Positions 36,001 to 49,211 of a stretch of DNA of 64,000 bases are shown here, piece by piece; position 1 is the first letter of the stretch; the number at the start of each line of letters is the position of its first letter. The DNA is from Oscarella lobularis. Taxonomy: Eukaryota > Porifera > Homoscleromorpha > Homosclerophorida > Oscarellidae. The notes below the pieces were generated by a model, which ran no database searches, was not told the origin of the DNA, and worked only from the letters and a program-made list of their open reading frames with translations. Position numbers and translations under genes: made by a program. The stretch is taken from assembly GCF_947507565.1 (NCBI RefSeq), contig NC_089176.1:496001-560000 (forward strand), read 5' to 3'.

Positions 36001-39000
36001 CTCTTTCGACCGAGCAAAGTCTTAAACGTCAGTATCAACTCCAAATACGACGTCGGCGTGACGTAGTTGTGCCGACGCAACGTCTCGAAGAACTTCTCCG
36101 AGAGCAATCGAACGCTCTGGTGAAACTGCTTGCACATGAAGACGGTCTCGCGCCGCACCGACTCCTCGAGCTCGACGTCCTCCAAGAACTTATTCGCCAC
36201 CAATTCGAGAGCGTCGTCGGGCCACGCCTGAAACCAGTCGATCGTGCAGCAATTGATGAGCGAGGGAAACATGCGAAGACGACTTCGCAGCGCGTCGCCT
36301 ATGGGGCTCATGGCCAAGGCGATGTGAAGGTGAGCCTTTACTCGTTCGATGAAGAAGTTGTACATGGCCAATGGGGTCGCTTCGATTTTTTTGCCCTCCT
36401 GTCGCGCGACCGCTTGCATTTTTTCGATTATCTCCGCTTTTTCGTCGGGTGGAAACAGATTCGGTACGTCGCCCGTGTTCAGTATCATGTTGATGTCTTC
36501 GACGAAGGACTCCTCTTTGATTTGGTTGTCGCTGAAGAGAAAAACGGTCTGTTTTCCGTCGCATCCCGCTTTCCTCACGACCTAGAAAGAGACGTAATTT
36601 TCCCATGTACAATGCATATATCGTACATACCTTTTTGATGTCGTCTCGCCATTCAACGGACGTGTAGCTTTTCGTGATTTCGATTTGAAAAAGGTCATAA
36701 TCGGCCATGAATGTCGCCAGCTTAGTCGCGCTCTGTCGACCGCTACCTCCAATTCCTAGCAGCGACCTCAATAATAATCAGGAAGACAAGGGAGGGAAAA
36801 AATACCAATAAGGAGAACGTGCCCATTGTCCTGCTGCAAAACTCGACTTATTCTCGAGATATGCTCAATGGCAAAGCGAAACATGACCAGTGACATTGGG
36901 GCTTTGCTCATCTGGTTATATTCCTCAAGGTAGCTAAACAAAACAGTCTCATGACTAACATAGTGAAGGAAACATCGCAGAAACGCTTACTGTTCCATGA
37001 CTTCTGTCAGTTGACCCATGTCGGTCACTTCGTCGTAGATTTTCGCATCCGACTCCGGATTGATGTAATTGCCGAAAAGCAGGCTGCGAATATCGTCGTC
37101 TTGCACGGAACTTGTGCTTCCTTGTGGCTGCAAGTGCTTCATCAGCCTGTCGATATTCATCTTGAATTGGGACTGAAGCGTCTCCTTAATAATGTTAAAA
37201 AAGAAGGCTCGATCGCTGTCGTCGACGAGACGATCGTAGAAGACGCGATACACTTCGTGCACCCAGAGACGAATGAGCTTGTCGCTTTCAGTCATGTTCG
37301 TGCTCGGTGCGAGAAGAACGCCTTGGACGACGCGAGAAAAGTCGCGAAGATTGAAAACGTAGTGCGATTTCGACGGGGTAGGCAAGAAATTCGCGACCGC
37401 TGACTTGTACACTTCCATCGTCGCCTGAACAAGAACCTATGGAGAGAAAATTGAGAAAAAGTACCTAATGAATTCAACAGAGGTTTCTTGCCTTTCCAAG
37501 TCTGTTAAACGATGCGTCAAAGCCCTTAGCAAAGTGCCAGTCGACGATTGACGTGAAGATCTTCGTCATCGTGCCGTCGTCGAAACTTTCGATACCGATG
37601 ACGCTAAAATGACGAGTCATTCGACCGGTAATGTCATTTCGTCCGCCGCCGGGAGGACCCATAGCCGAAATAAAAACCTCGATATAAAGACGTTACATTT
37701 AGGTATTTGGCAAGACGATTTTTTTCCTTACCACGTCGGCCAGATCCAGTCTCGACTGATCTTTCTTGTCGTACCAATGACGATGGTCGAGCCACTGGCG
37801 AAGAAGTTCTATAGGCGGCTGTGCGCCGTAGACTTCCTTTGCCGGCATGTTGAGATCGTCAACGAAAACGATGCACTTTTTTCCCATTGGTGGACCGTAC
37901 AGTCCCTTGCGACGCCTAGACACGCGCGTGCATGGAGTCGATTATCATACTTGTCTAACTTTTTTTTACCTGTCGAGTTTCGACATGATAATCTCTTGAG
38001 TTTGATTGGCAGTTGTTCTGGCGGAAAAGTTGATGCAATTGGGCACGTACCTAGACTCAAATAAAATCAAAAAGGAAGACGTCGAATTTGCATAAATGAC
38101 ACACTTTTCTTTGGAAAGACTCATCAGGTAGTTGTTGGTGATAGCCGACTTTCCCGTTCCAGTATGACCCACAAGCAGCAGGGGAACTTCGTGGCTAACA
38201 AACGTCTCCAAAAAGAAGGTCTGACGAGCTGTATCAACAGTAGGAATGATCAATTCGCTTGGCTATAAAAAAAACCCACACACAATGCCATCCGCAATTA
38301 TGACATGAAATGTTTTCACCTTCGCTTTTGCTGGTATTGTGGCTTTCGCTGCACTTATGAGACTCGTCCATTCGGCCCACCCACCATTGGAAGATTTTTG
38401 AAAAAAGAAGTCATAGACTGTACCGCGCTCGGGAAAGACGTTGCTCTAGTAACAGAAAAATCGTCGTCTCGCCCGGCCACGTCAACGAGAGCTTTGGAAA
38501 CCTTCGTGAGCTTGCTTGACTTCGGCTTTGGATATTCTTTGTTTGTTCCGCTAATCAGCGTTCGAAAAAAAGCGTCAAATTTCTTTCTTCCGTCGCCGGT
38601 TATCATCGATCCCACCGACCAGACGATAGAGAACAGAAAGAGGCATTGAATGTAAGTTGTAATCTAGAAAAAGACGCATTAGTCAGACAAACAGCGAGAC
38701 TTGCATTAGGTGAACGACTTGAGCCTGCGTCAATTGGTCGTATCCTTCACTACCCGAGTTCCTTATCTCATCCATGAGACTGCTAAAGAGCCTCATCAGT
38801 TGATGGGCGAGATGAATGGGTGACGTATCGAAGAACAGCTTGCACTCGCGGCGAACAAAATCTATGCAACAATAGGTAAGCTATTGTCGTAATATGATTT
38901 TATTGTCGAAAGTACCTAAACATGGCTGCAAAAGCCAATCAAACAGATCTCGGATAATTCGATGATGCTCTTCGTTCAGTTGGGACGGCAAAGTCTTCAA

Positions 39001-42000
39001 ATACGATGCAACTGATGGTTGCCAGCCAAGCTACGATTAATTAATTAAAAATGTGCAATTTTTTCCAAACAGCAATATTTTAGCACGTACCTGATGAGGT
39101 TCCATATAAATCATGCCGTTTCGACTGACTGTCGCCGGAGAGGCTTGCTCCAAGTCAGCCGGTTCAAAAATGAGATTCATCTGGTTGCTCATTTGAATGA
39201 TTTCGCCGCTCATCAAGCACAGCTGCAAGAATTTCAAAAATTAAAAAAAACGAAAATAAAGGAAATAACCTTTTTGTTGTCGTCCAAGACCGTGTTCATA
39301 TTCTCAATCCAAACAGCATCGACTGGACCGTCAAACAGAATCCACTTTCGATCTTCCGTCTCCGAGCTGGCAAACTGACGAAATGTCGTGGCTAGCACAC
39401 CTGAAAAGAAAAAAAACGATAGAAGAAACGACAATACGCGAGCCTCCAAAACCATACCGTCAGACCATTCGTGCGAAACGGGATCAAAGCAACCGTACAG
39501 CTGACCCATAGGCATGGACTTCGGATTAATAATCTTGTATTCAACCTAAAAAAGACAATCTATAGAAAAACGCCAATGAATTTTTCCAACTCGCCTTAAA
39601 TTCCTCCATCAGTCCACTGACATTCAAATCGGACAAGGCAGCTGCCAGCACTTTCCACGCGCACGTTTTTCCGCCCATCGGATCTCCAACGATCATCAAA
39701 CCGTGCCGAACCAAAATCATTTCGTAAAGCTGTATAATCTTCTGTATGAACCACGGAACGGGCTGCAATTCCATTCGCGCAATATTGTCGCAAATCGCGT
39801 CCGTCATCACTTCGTAGTCGGGCTTGGGAAGCACGACGCCGGGAAACAGATCCGAGATGATGCCCTCGAAAAGAGGAACGTCCTGAGCCAAGAACTTCGC
39901 CAAATTCACGTCCATAATAGCTCGTAGCAACAGAACGCTTTCGTCCTCCTGAGGATACTTCAACTTCAAATTTCCGGCGGCAGTCAAAACCGACTTGACG
40001 GCGCGCATGCCGTAATCGTAGTGATGCTGCGACGAGAGCTGCTCGGAGCAGAGCCGATACGTCGCGACGATCTTTCCCGAGAGACTGCGCGCGTCGACGA
40101 AGCCCATCGAATAGAGCATAATTTCGCCAATCAGCGCGTAGTCCGGCACCATCATTGCGACGGTGCGAAAGAGGACTTTGAGATTGTCCGGCAGCTCCTG
40201 GCGACCGGCGTAGCCGGGATTCATCGTGATGAACATCGTGCACGTTGGATTGAGTTGGAGTTCGGTGCCTTCGAAGAGGAAAAGTTCGAGATGTCGGTTG
40301 ATTGCCTGTTGAATGGTTTGAATTTGTTGGGCGATCACCGATAGGACTTCTAGCTCGATTCGATTGAATTCGTCGAAACAAGCCCACGCACCGGCCTGCG
40401 CGAGACCCTTGAAGAATTTTCCCATCGCCTTGTAGTCGAGTCCGTCGGAACAGTTGAAGACGACGCACTAAAGAAACGTACGTATTTTCTTGATTTTTTT
40501 TCCCTCTCGCGACGCTTTTACCTGTTTTGCTACTGCTTTCGCCAAATCTTTGCACGTTTCCGTTTTCCCCGTGCCAGCCGGTCCCTCCGGTGCTCCGCCG
40601 AGATTCAACTTGAGAGCTCCCGTGAGTGTCCTGTAACGAAACGATTTTAGCCGGCGTTCGGCGCTGTCCTCGTTTCTTTTACCTGTAGCATCGGTCCGTC
40701 AAGGGCGTGATGACGAGCCGTCCTGAATTGCCGAGATACTCGTAGCCGTACTTGACGTCGGTCGTTATCATTCTCACGACCACGTTGTCGTTCTCCCAGT
40801 AGTATCGCAGCTGGCTAATCCAATCAAAAGCAGTTGGGTCACTTACGTCATCTTTGGTCAATTTTGCAACGACGTCGCGAGCTAAACAGCATCAATTAAA
40901 AAATTAATTAATTAATTAATTAATTAAAGTCGAACCGTGAACGTCGATCACTGTCAAAGCTCCGAGCGTAATTCTCGCCATTTTTGGCAGCTTTCCTCTC
41001 ACCAACTCCACAATCTCGTCAATTTGGGAATTGCTTTGCTGAAGGTAACGCTACACAAAAGAAAATAATCTCCTAGAAGAAGAAAAAAGAAGAAAATAAG
41101 ACAGTCCTACTTTAAGACCTCCGCGCTCCGTAATAGCATTCGTCACTTCGGTAGTCCAATACGTCGAACCGACGCATATGACCACCTGACCCGGCCATTC
41201 GAGCACCCACTTGTTTCTCGGCACTTCGGCGTAGGCCTTCATCGCCTTCTCCGTGACGTCGCGAATGCTGGCGATCATCACCTGTTCGACTTCGAGCAGC
41301 CATTTCTCGACCATTCCCTTTGCATTGGCCGGTATGATTCGGTGCGAAAAGGGCACCGTCTCTTTTTCGCCCGATATCATGCCGAGAATCTCTTTCGCCT
41401 CGTTGAATTCGAGCTTGGCGATTCCTTCGAAGCATTTCTTCAAGTGAGGCTGCACTCGAAGGGGATCTTTCGTTTCGGACAAAATCTCCAGCAGTTCGTC
41501 GTTCGACAAGAAAAAGAATCTAGATACATAAGAGAGATTCTTAATCGAATGACCGCACTCACTCAATTTTTTCTTACCGTGCAAAGTAGAGACGCTTCTT
41601 TTCCAAATAATCATTCAATCCCTTTTGAATTTCTTCGAGTAGCTGATTCGACTCCTGCAGTCGATCGAGCATCTTTGGCATGGCAACGATGACCATGGCG
41701 TGCGGATCGACGACCGCTTCGGTCATGATTTCTCGCCAGTACGAGTCGACGATGCCGAACTTGCGACCCTCTTCGGGCATTTGAGCGAGGATGTCTTCCG
41801 AGCTAAAAATCGGCTCCAAGTACATCCAAGTGGCCTGACACTGCAATGGACGATGATTCGAAACAAAGGAAAGAGGGGGGCACCTAGCAGTCTTAGACTC
41901 ACTTTTAGCCAAGCATCGACTATATCCTGCAGCAAGACAAGCTTTTCTTCCCACGTCTATAAGAAAACGAGACTAGAACACTTCGTCGTCGTCGTCGTCG

Positions 42001-45000
42001 TATATTGTCTTTACCTTCATTTCTTTCTCAAAGGGCTTAATGAAAGGAGAGCCTCTCATTGTCTGCGTTTTTACAATGTGATCGTCGAGCAACACTTGTA
42101 TATCGTCAATAGCCGTCAGAACCGACACTCCCTAAAACGTATATACCCATATACGTCTATCCGTTTGAATCTTCGCGCGCAAAGTACCGTGTCTCTATAG
42201 GCAACCAAATTAAACAACGTATCCTTCCATTCGCTCTGCATTTTTTCCATCGCTTTCTCGAGCGAATATTCCTTGCTGGCCGAAGAGCTGATTTCCTCCA
42301 ACCTAAAACATTCCGCTTAGTACTACGATCATCAAAATCTGACTCCGATCACTTCTCCAAGTGCTTCGCTAATCCCATTTCTAAAACGTCGGAGAGAGTC
42401 GTCGTGGGGTCCGGCTTCAGTTCGAAGCCCACCGTTTCGCCCATTTGCTTCCAGTGCCGGTCGCGGATTCCGGGATTGCAGACGACTTGGAGCAAGGGTA
42501 TGTTCTCGCGAAATTTGTCCAATTTCATCTTGACGGCCTCGGCGACGCGTTTCGGCTCGGGAGTGTCCGAAAAGGTCTTCGTCAACTTGTACATCAATCG
42601 CCACATGTTGCCGATTTCTTCATCGATCACTTCAGCGTCCAAATTCAAGAACGGACCTAGAAAAAAAACCCAGACACATAAAGAGGCCTTATAATCTATA
42701 TATAAAATATTTACCGTTTAGCCAATTGTCATTCTTTTCTTGATGTTCGGCCACCGTGTGCCACAGTTTGCTGTAAGGATCCTTTAGCACCGACATCTGC
42801 TGGAGCTGAGGAAAAGGTGTCACATCCCAATTGAGTAGCTCTTCCTCTTTGTTAATATCCTTCGAATAGATTATATATAGATTTGGCGGAACGCTTTTTA
42901 TAGTCGTTACTTGAGCGGTCTCTTCAGCTTTTGTCAACTTTTCGGCCATAGCGTCCAATCGGAAGACAACGTTAGACACTTCGTCCGGTTTCTTCGTCAT
43001 CTGAAGCTAAAAGAAAAGAATCGTCATAAAAACACCCACCCGAAGTTTTCGCGCCTACGTCATAATTCTTATAATTCTCAATCTCTTTAGAGTAGTCTTC
43101 AAGAGTTGCAACGAAATCGTCTTTCCTAAAACAGGCAGTCCATTAAGTGCAAGAAGTCGTCAATACCGATGCGTTACCTTCTCTTTAACTCCGTTTCAGC
43201 TTTCCCCCTTTGACTATCTAGTCGCATCTGACTGACTTCAAAAATGGGACCCATACGTTTAGGCCACGTGAACGTAGTGCTATTCAGTCGAATGTCTTCA
43301 TCTAAACCCAAAAAGTCTTGCATAAAAAAGTAGAGACACTACACTGCAGGACCCCCACGTGCCTGATAGAAAAGCGTAGTCCATCAGAAACCCCAGTCGT
43401 TCTGCGGCCTCTTTCACTTCCTGGAGCATTTGGTTAGCAGTCACACTGGAAGCCTAGAAGAATAGATCAAGCGGATATTTCGTCTCGCTCTCCTCAGCCC
43501 TACTTCTTCAACGAAATCAAAAAGCTGAACAAGACCTTCCGTCGTGTCAGGCATTTCGTAGATCTTGTCCGAAATTTCGTCGTACCTTTGGCAAAGACTA
43601 TATGGGAAGTAGTGCACGAGTGAGGCAAGGGTGCACGAAGAAAGGGAAAGCGACTTGCCCTCGATTCAATTCGCGATTTTTGTCGACTACGTGTTTGATG
43701 AGTCGCTGAATCTGGACGTCCACTTTGTCGGCGAGCGTCTCGTTGAGTTCGCGACAATTCATGCCGAACAAATTCAGCGGAACGGTCCATCGCAGCGTTT
43801 TCAATTCCGTCTGCAAAGCCTTCAATCCATCAATTTTCTGACGACGAAAAGAATAGTGTAAATCAAAGATCTGTTGCTATTATTTCTCACTTTCGAAAAG
43901 GACGACAAACTTTGATCGGATTGAGCCAAATACGCAGTTATCTCTTGCGCAGTGCGCCCGTCCAACAGAGACGCATACGTACCGTAGCTCATCGCATACC
44001 TGAGAAAAACACCAGCGTACTAAATCGCAAGATTTGCGTATAGACGTATGTTAGCACTTCTCGAGGCCAATCATATTGGCTTTGACAACTTTCTTCAGTC
44101 TCTCTTCGGCTTGCTTGACCGAAATCTCGCTGTAACCAACGCTGCGTAGTAGAAACGTTTGCCCTTCCATTTCGGGAAATAAATAGCATTCAACCTAGAA
44201 CAGGATTTCAAAAAAATTGTTCTGCAGTGTGGCTTCTGTCTGTACTCTATTGATTCGTTTTGCGGCTGACACTATTTCAGAAACGACGCGAACGAGCGTG
44301 CTTTCGAGATCCGCGTGTGCGGGGCTGAATCCAATATCCGTGTATTTGGCCACACAGAAAACTTTCAGTATCTATATCATCAGAAAGTAAGATCAACATC
44401 ATGGCAACGTAAAACCATTTTAATTACTTGTGGAGCTACGAATGTCAAATCTTCGTAGACAGAACCGAAGTCGTTTCCGTTCTGCATCGAGCAAAGTCAG
44501 AAACCTACTAAATTAAATTTTCATCTCTACCTCATACGACGCTATAAAGTTGGCGAAATCTTCGATGGAGTTGAGAACGAGTTGTCGCAAGTGTTTTCCC
44601 ATCAAAGCAGCGACGCAGCTGAAAAACTTTTCGACGCTCTCCGTCGGCTGATTGGCCGTGGACGGAACGAGATGGGTCCACAACGATTTGTAAGTGAGAA
44701 ACAATTCCGAGCATTCAGGAACCCATCTAATAAAGCAACGTGTATATTTAGTTAGTTTCTGAGGTATTAGGTACTGATTTGATAATAATGCCGTGGCAGA
44801 TTCGCACTGTCTTTTAATCAGGTCATCGAATTCCGTTGGCGTGAGTGGAAGATTGGCTTTTCTAATTGCATCTGGATCGATAATTCTCACTGACGAAAAC
44901 CTATAGGAGACTATCGATATATCAATTTAGCAGAAACGATTCTCGGTCTTGCTTTTGATCCCAAAGGTTTTGCAGGAGACGCATCATGGGATTGGTAATG

Positions 45001-46184
45001 AAGAGTCGTTCCTCTTGATTCTGCTTTGCAACTTGGTACCTGTCATGCCAAGGCACAGGCGCTCGGGCCACCCTACGACGACAAAACACATATAAATTAC
45101 GATACAGGATATCGAGCCTCTTGCCTTTGCGGCAAAGTGACGGGCACAGCCTTGATGTGAAGTCTCTCCAACTCAGCTTTATCCGACAGAATGTAATCAA
45201 CTAAAAAATCCATACTCGGACACTAAGTAGAGCAAGCGTTCTTTTCCTTACCAATTGCCTTCCTTATGCTAAAGCGGTAGTCCTTCTTGATTTCCTCAGT
45301 CAAATCGAACAAGAGTCCAGCAAAATCGGGATTCTCTCTCAGCAGTTCAGGAATGCGTTCCTTGGCTCGTTCCATGTGCTCTTCGGGCACGGGAGCCAAA
45401 GCGTCGGGAGGCACGCCTCTCGTGATATAATAATGGTATCGCTATTGGCAAAAAATCACAAAACTAAAATGACTGTACAATGCACGTCTTTTCATACCTC
45501 TAGATCCTTGTCACCGGGTTCTCCGTTATTTTCCATTATCCACGCTTCCTGGCCCTTGATGATGTCAAACTGCTGCATGGGCGTGAGAGGACGACTTGGC
45601 GAAGGAATCTTGTTCTTTCTCTTCAAATGGTGCAAATCGTAGCCACGCGACAAAGAAATAGGCGGAGTTGATAATGCCCGAAGACGCTGACCTCCTTTCA
45701 AAACTAGAAATAAATATTAATTTTACGTAATTTTTTCTAATTAATTAATTGGTCACCTCTCGGACGACGTCCCGTTCTCAAATCTCGAAGTTTCAAATCG
45801 CTGACGAGCGGCGCGTAATTGTTCGCGATCGACTCGCTTGGCGATCGATGATGCCTTTCCTCCTTGTACGGCGACGCTTTCGTCCACGACTGATGCTTGA
45901 TGATGGGCGGATACTCGCTGTGCTTTAGCACGATCTGCGCACACGCGAACGTCGATGAAACAGTGGCGGCTGCGACGCGATATGGCGCCCTTAGGGGAGT
46001 CCTTGTTATACCTGATAGAGACGAGACGGCTCTTCGGTCGCCGGAGGTAGAGGAGGCAGGCCGGGAAGTCCGCGAGTCTTTGACGAATGTTGGAGGGCAT
46101 CGCGACTCTGTTTGCCGTTCGTTTATTATTCGCGCGCGACGCTCCGTTTTCTTTTCCTACCTCTGATACAAGAGATCGATTCAT
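30008..46184 (-). CDS. DNAH7: axonemal inner-arm dynein heavy chain (DNAH3/7/12 clade)
   Basis: This is the motor heavy chain of single-headed inner dynein arms in motile cilia, estimated at about 3,900-4,000 residues over some 60 exons with short introns. The start (46184) gives MNRSLVSE, spliced to a proline-rich leader. The linker contains [24 protein letters not shown] and [20 protein letters not shown]-loops are GPAGTGKT in AAA1 (near 40580), GDPMGGKT in AAA2 (near 39680), GHTGTGKS in AAA3 (near 38150) and GIGGSGRQS in AAA4 (near 36745). AAA1 Walker B is CFDEFNR. The stalk coiled coils flank about 35900-34750, followed by [20 protein letters not shown]. The C-terminus has [20 protein letters not shown] and ends ASLCQLDD. 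Wording is closest to human DNAH7 and DNAH12; which orthologue it is needs a tree. Only one intron or exon in each P-loop region was checked in detail. Confidence 0.9.
40902..40928 (+). repeat. (TTAA)n tract in a dynein intron
   Basis: A run of repeated TTAATTAA inside the intron at about 40880-40935, identical in motif to the KRR1 intron tract. Confidence 0.85.
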
Positions 46185-46219
46185 TTTGGCTCGCTGAGAA
46201 GGCTCATTTCGGTTTGCGG

Positions 46220-46227
46220 ATAAACAA
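46220..46227 (+). promoter_or_regulatory. forkhead (FOXJ1-type) motif upstream of dynein
   Basis: ATAAACAA lies 36 bases upstream of the dynein start codon. Forkhead sites of this form are bound by FOXJ1, the ciliogenesis regulator. I did not find a clear RFX X-box. Function is inferred from position and gene type. Confidence 0.35.
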
Positions 46228-46390
46228 TTTCGACGGGACACTCTGTAGCTAAGACACAGACGTCACGTGAGGATAAAAATGCCTGGTTTACTTATTTATT
46301 CATTTATTTATCGGCCTCGATTTATTCATTATCAATTAATTCATTTTTTAGAATAGGCTTTTTGGACGACAATTGCCGTCAAACTCCTCT

Positions 46391-46422
46391 GACGTGAGTG
46401 ACGTGAGTAACCCGTATATAAG
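46391..46422 (+). promoter_or_regulatory. direct repeat of TGACGTGAG and TATA-like box before PIGN
   Basis: Two adjacent copies of GACGTGAGT (CRE/E-box-like) are followed by TATATAAG (46415-46422), which ends just two bases before the PIGN start codon. At that position the TATA-like sequence cannot direct an mRNA containing this ATG by the usual 30-base rule, so it is either coincidental or the true start codon is further downstream. Confidence 0.35.
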
Positions 46423-46424
46423 CC

Positions 46425-49169
46425 ATGGAAAAGGAAAAACTTCGCTGTTTAGTAATCTTCGCCGTTGCAATTCGTCTTGCTTACCTGCTATCAATTCGAG
46501 ACGCGTACTTTCGCTCGCCGCTTGTCAGTGGAATGGAACACTTTCATCCTACAGTACCAGCGCCAGCAAAACGGGTTGTCCTCTTTTCTGCAGACGGCCT
46601 GCGCCTGGATCGTTTTTTGGAAGATGATCCAGTGACAGGAAGACCTCGTGCACCGTTTCTGCGCAGCATTATGAGGACTCGCGGCCGGTGGGGCGTGAGT
46701 CGCACCCATGTGCCGACCGAGTCGCGTCCCGGACACATAGCGTTGACGTCGGGCTTTTTCGAGGATGTCAGCGCCGTGACGACATTATGGCAAAGAAATC
46801 CTGTCGAATTTGATTCAATTTTTAATCAGTCTCGCCGCGCATGGTGTTGGGGCGATCCGGACGTTCTGAACGTAATTCTTCGCGAAATACCTTCGCACGT
46901 CACCATGGCATTGATACCACCTGATTGGTTTGTGGACGCTAAACGGAGCAGAGATGCTTCGATACTGGATCAATGGGTTTTTAATGAAGTCAGAATGTTC
47001 TTCAAGAGATCTTCTCATTTGAAAGTGGAGGAGCTCAGTCGCGACAAGATCGTCTTTTTTCTTCATCTTGTTGGGACAGATACAAACGGTCATTCGTACA
47101 TGCCGACGTCTCGTCAGTATCTCAACAATATACCCAAGTTCGATAAAGGCATTGAAGAGACGGTTGAACTTTTTGAGAATTACTATAAGGACGGCAAAAC
47201 GGCTTACATTTTTAGCAGTGATCACGGCATGAAAACGCGCGGCGTTCACGGAACAGGAAATCCAGAAGAAATATTTATTCCTATAATCGCGTGGGGAGCT
47301 GGGATAGGAAGACCTGAGCCGCGTGAACCGGAGGAGACACACAGGCCCTCTTTGCCGTACAAGACAATCCTTAATGAACTAAAACGAACCGATGTTTCCC
47401 AAGTGGATACGACCGCTTTGATGAGTGGCCTTATTGGGGCTCCTTTTGCTGCTAATAGTATTGGCATTCTTCCCGTGGGATTTATAAATGCGAGCATAGA
47501 ATTTAAAGCGGACGCTGCCTGGACCAATGCACGTCAAATTGCTGAGTTGTTTCGTGTAAAGGAAACTCTGGCAAGACAGGGAACACTGAGTGTGCTATTC
47601 CGACCTTTTGGTATCAATCTGCAGAAGGAGAGTCAAAGTATTAGAGAAGCTTTAAAATTAGGCAGGCATGACGATGCTATTCGCTTATCAATTGATTTTA
47701 TGAGACGATTGCTGCCTGGTCTACGGTACTACGACACCTATGATAGACTCTTTATTGGCGTCACAATTGTGACCACGTACGCAGGCTGGATAGCTTTACT
47801 TCTTGTGGAAATATTTCTACGACCGAATGTCGAACTTGTACCTGAAACAGAGAAGCTGAAAACCTTGGCTCGTTCAGATAAAGCCACGCTCCTTTTTATC
47901 GCCGGTTCGTTGGGTTTCCTGTACATCACTTCTTCGCCTCTCACCTACTATTTGTATTTGCTTCTTCCAATTTTAATTTGGTATCGTACAATCAAGAATT
48001 GGTCTTACACGTCACTTTCAACCACGTGTTCCTTTCTGGATGTGAGTCTCACTATCGTGATATCGACTGTTATTCTTGAAAGTATACTAATGGCATCGTT
48101 CTTTGTCCAAAAGGACTACCTACTATTAGGCTGTTGTGCTATGGCGTTATTTCCTCTTCTCACTGAATCGCGACCGACCGTGAAAATTATGTCTGCTTGG
48201 ATAGTTTCTTGCTTTGCAGTGGGAGGTTGGATTTATTTTTCCAACGCTAAATCATTCGTTTCCTATGCTGTCACTGTCGGTGGAATTTTAATAGGCCTGT
48301 CACTGATAATTTGGGCAAGAAATAAAATTCTGATATCGCGTCTTCGAGTGACACTTCACACTTTGTGGATTCTAACTTCCCTAGGAACAGTTGCTGCATT
48401 TGAACTCAAGACTTTCATAGTTCGAAGTGAAGTTTGTTTAGCCGTCATGCAAATTTTCGGTTGGTCAACGCTCGTGTTTTCCTTCGTAATTCCCTTGGCA
48501 TCTAGCCGTCGCATGACTGTGCGTCTAGTCAGCATTGTTCTATCTATTCTACCTGGTTGCATTCTTGTGACAACATTTCACGACTGTCTTTTCTACGTCA
48601 CTCTCTGCTTTGCATTGTTCTCCTGGCTTTGTGTTGAAAATAGCCGCAAATTTCAACTCGACACGCTCAAATTTGGCCAACGACAAGAAGAGTGCAACCG
48701 TCGCGATTTTCTATTGTCGGATGTTAGAACATCAGTACTCTTCTTGTTTTTTTGCTCGCTGGCTTTCTTTGGTTCCGATTGTTTGAATTCTGCAAGCCGA
48801 GGCTCGGACGTGCTCAATGACCTCTTCATTCACGGCCCTACCAGCCGAACTGTTTTGTTTTATTGGAAATGTCTTGCTCCATTTATCCTAATAGGAACTG
48901 CTGTTGCTGCAGTTCGCCTTCTGACCCAAATATCTTTGGCTAAACTTTCTTTGCTGCTTGTCCTGCTTTCTGATTTTCTGACTCTGCACTATTTTTTTCT
49001 TGTCACAGATAGCGGCAGTTGGAAAGAAATCGGACAGAGGATAGGTCAATGCGTCGCCATGTCGTTTTTGGCACTAGTCCCTCTGGTTACTATTGGATTG
49101 GGAATTCAAATGACAGGATCGGGATTTTTAAAAAGAAAGGCACGTTTTATTGTCAAGAAGATAGTATAA
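46425..49169 (+). CDS. PIGN: GPI ethanolamine phosphate transferase 1
   Basis: PIGN adds ethanolamine phosphate to the first mannose of the GPI anchor in the ER. One uninterrupted frame of 914 residues is close to the human length of about 931. After a short N-terminal membrane anchor, the alkaline-phosphatase-like lumenal domain shows LFSADGLRLDRFLED, THVPTESRPGHIALTSGFFE, FFLHLVGTDTNGHSYMPTS and AYIFSSDHGMKTRGVHGTGN; these carry the metal-binding Asp, His and Thr residues. The C-terminal half has about a dozen hydrophobic segments, as expected for this multispanning family. The ATG is chosen because the anchor immediately follows. It is intronless while most neighbours have many introns. 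It ends 42 bases from the convergent sulfotransferase. Confidence 0.94.
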   Translation: MEKEKLRCLVIFAVAIRLAYLLSIRDAYFRSPLVSGMEHFHPTVPAPAKRVVLFSADGLRLDRFLEDDPVTGRPRAPFLRSIMRTRGRWGVSRTHVPTESRPGHIALTSGFFEDVSAVTTLWQRNPVEFDSIFNQSRRAWCWGDPDVLNVILREIPSHVTMALIPPDWFVDAKRSRDASILDQWVFNEVRMFFKRSSHLKVEELSRDKIVFFLHLVGTDTNGHSYMPTSRQYLNNIPKFDKGIEETVELFENYYKDGKTAYIFSSDHGMKTRGVHGTGNPEEIFIPIIAWGAGIGRPEPREPEETHRPSLPYKTILNELKRTDVSQVDTTALMSGLIGAPFAANSIGILPVGFINASIEFKADAAWTNARQIAELFRVKETLARQGTLSVLFRPFGINLQKESQSIREALKLGRHDDAIRLSIDFMRRLLPGLRYYDTYDRLFIGVTIVTTYAGWIALLLVEIFLRPNVELVPETEKLKTLARSDKATLLFIAGSLGFLYITSSPLTYYLYLLLPILIWYRTIKNWSYTSLSTTCSFLDVSLTIVISTVILESILMASFFVQKDYLLLGCCAMALFPLLTESRPTVKIMSAWIVSCFAVGGWIYFSNAKSFVSYAVTVGGILIGLSLIIWARNKILISRLRVTLHTLWILTSLGTVAAFELKTFIVRSEVCLAVMQIFGWSTLVFSFVIPLASSRRMTVRLVSIVLSILPGCILVTTFHDCLFYVTLCFALFSWLCVENSRKFQLDTLKFGQRQEECNRRDFLLSDVRTSVLFLFFCSLAFFGSDCLNSASRGSDVLNDLFIHGPTSRTVLFYWKCLAPFILIGTAVAAVRLLTQISLAKLSLLLVLLSDFLTLHYFFLVTDSGSWKEIGQRIGQCVAMSFLALVPLVTIGLGIQMTGSGFLKRKARFIVKKIV

Positions 49170-49190
49170 ATTGCGCCTTGGAAAGACGTA

Positions 49191-49196
49191 AATAAA
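49191..49196 (+). terminator. polyadenylation signal of PIGN
   Basis: AATAAA begins 22 bases after the PIGN stop codon. Cleavage would occur at or beyond the end of the opposite-strand sulfotransferase gene, so the two transcripts probably overlap. Confidence 0.5.
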
Positions 49197-49211
49197 ACAA
49201 CACTTTTGCAT

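Noticed and set aside
40000-40555. Alternative frames opposite and beside dynein AAA1
   Set aside because: The dynein frame contains perfect family motifs ([15 protein letters not shown]); others are shadows.
46415-46422. TATA box of PIGN as functional core promoter
   Set aside because: It ends two bases before the start codon, so it cannot serve the mRNA with that ATG by normal spacing.
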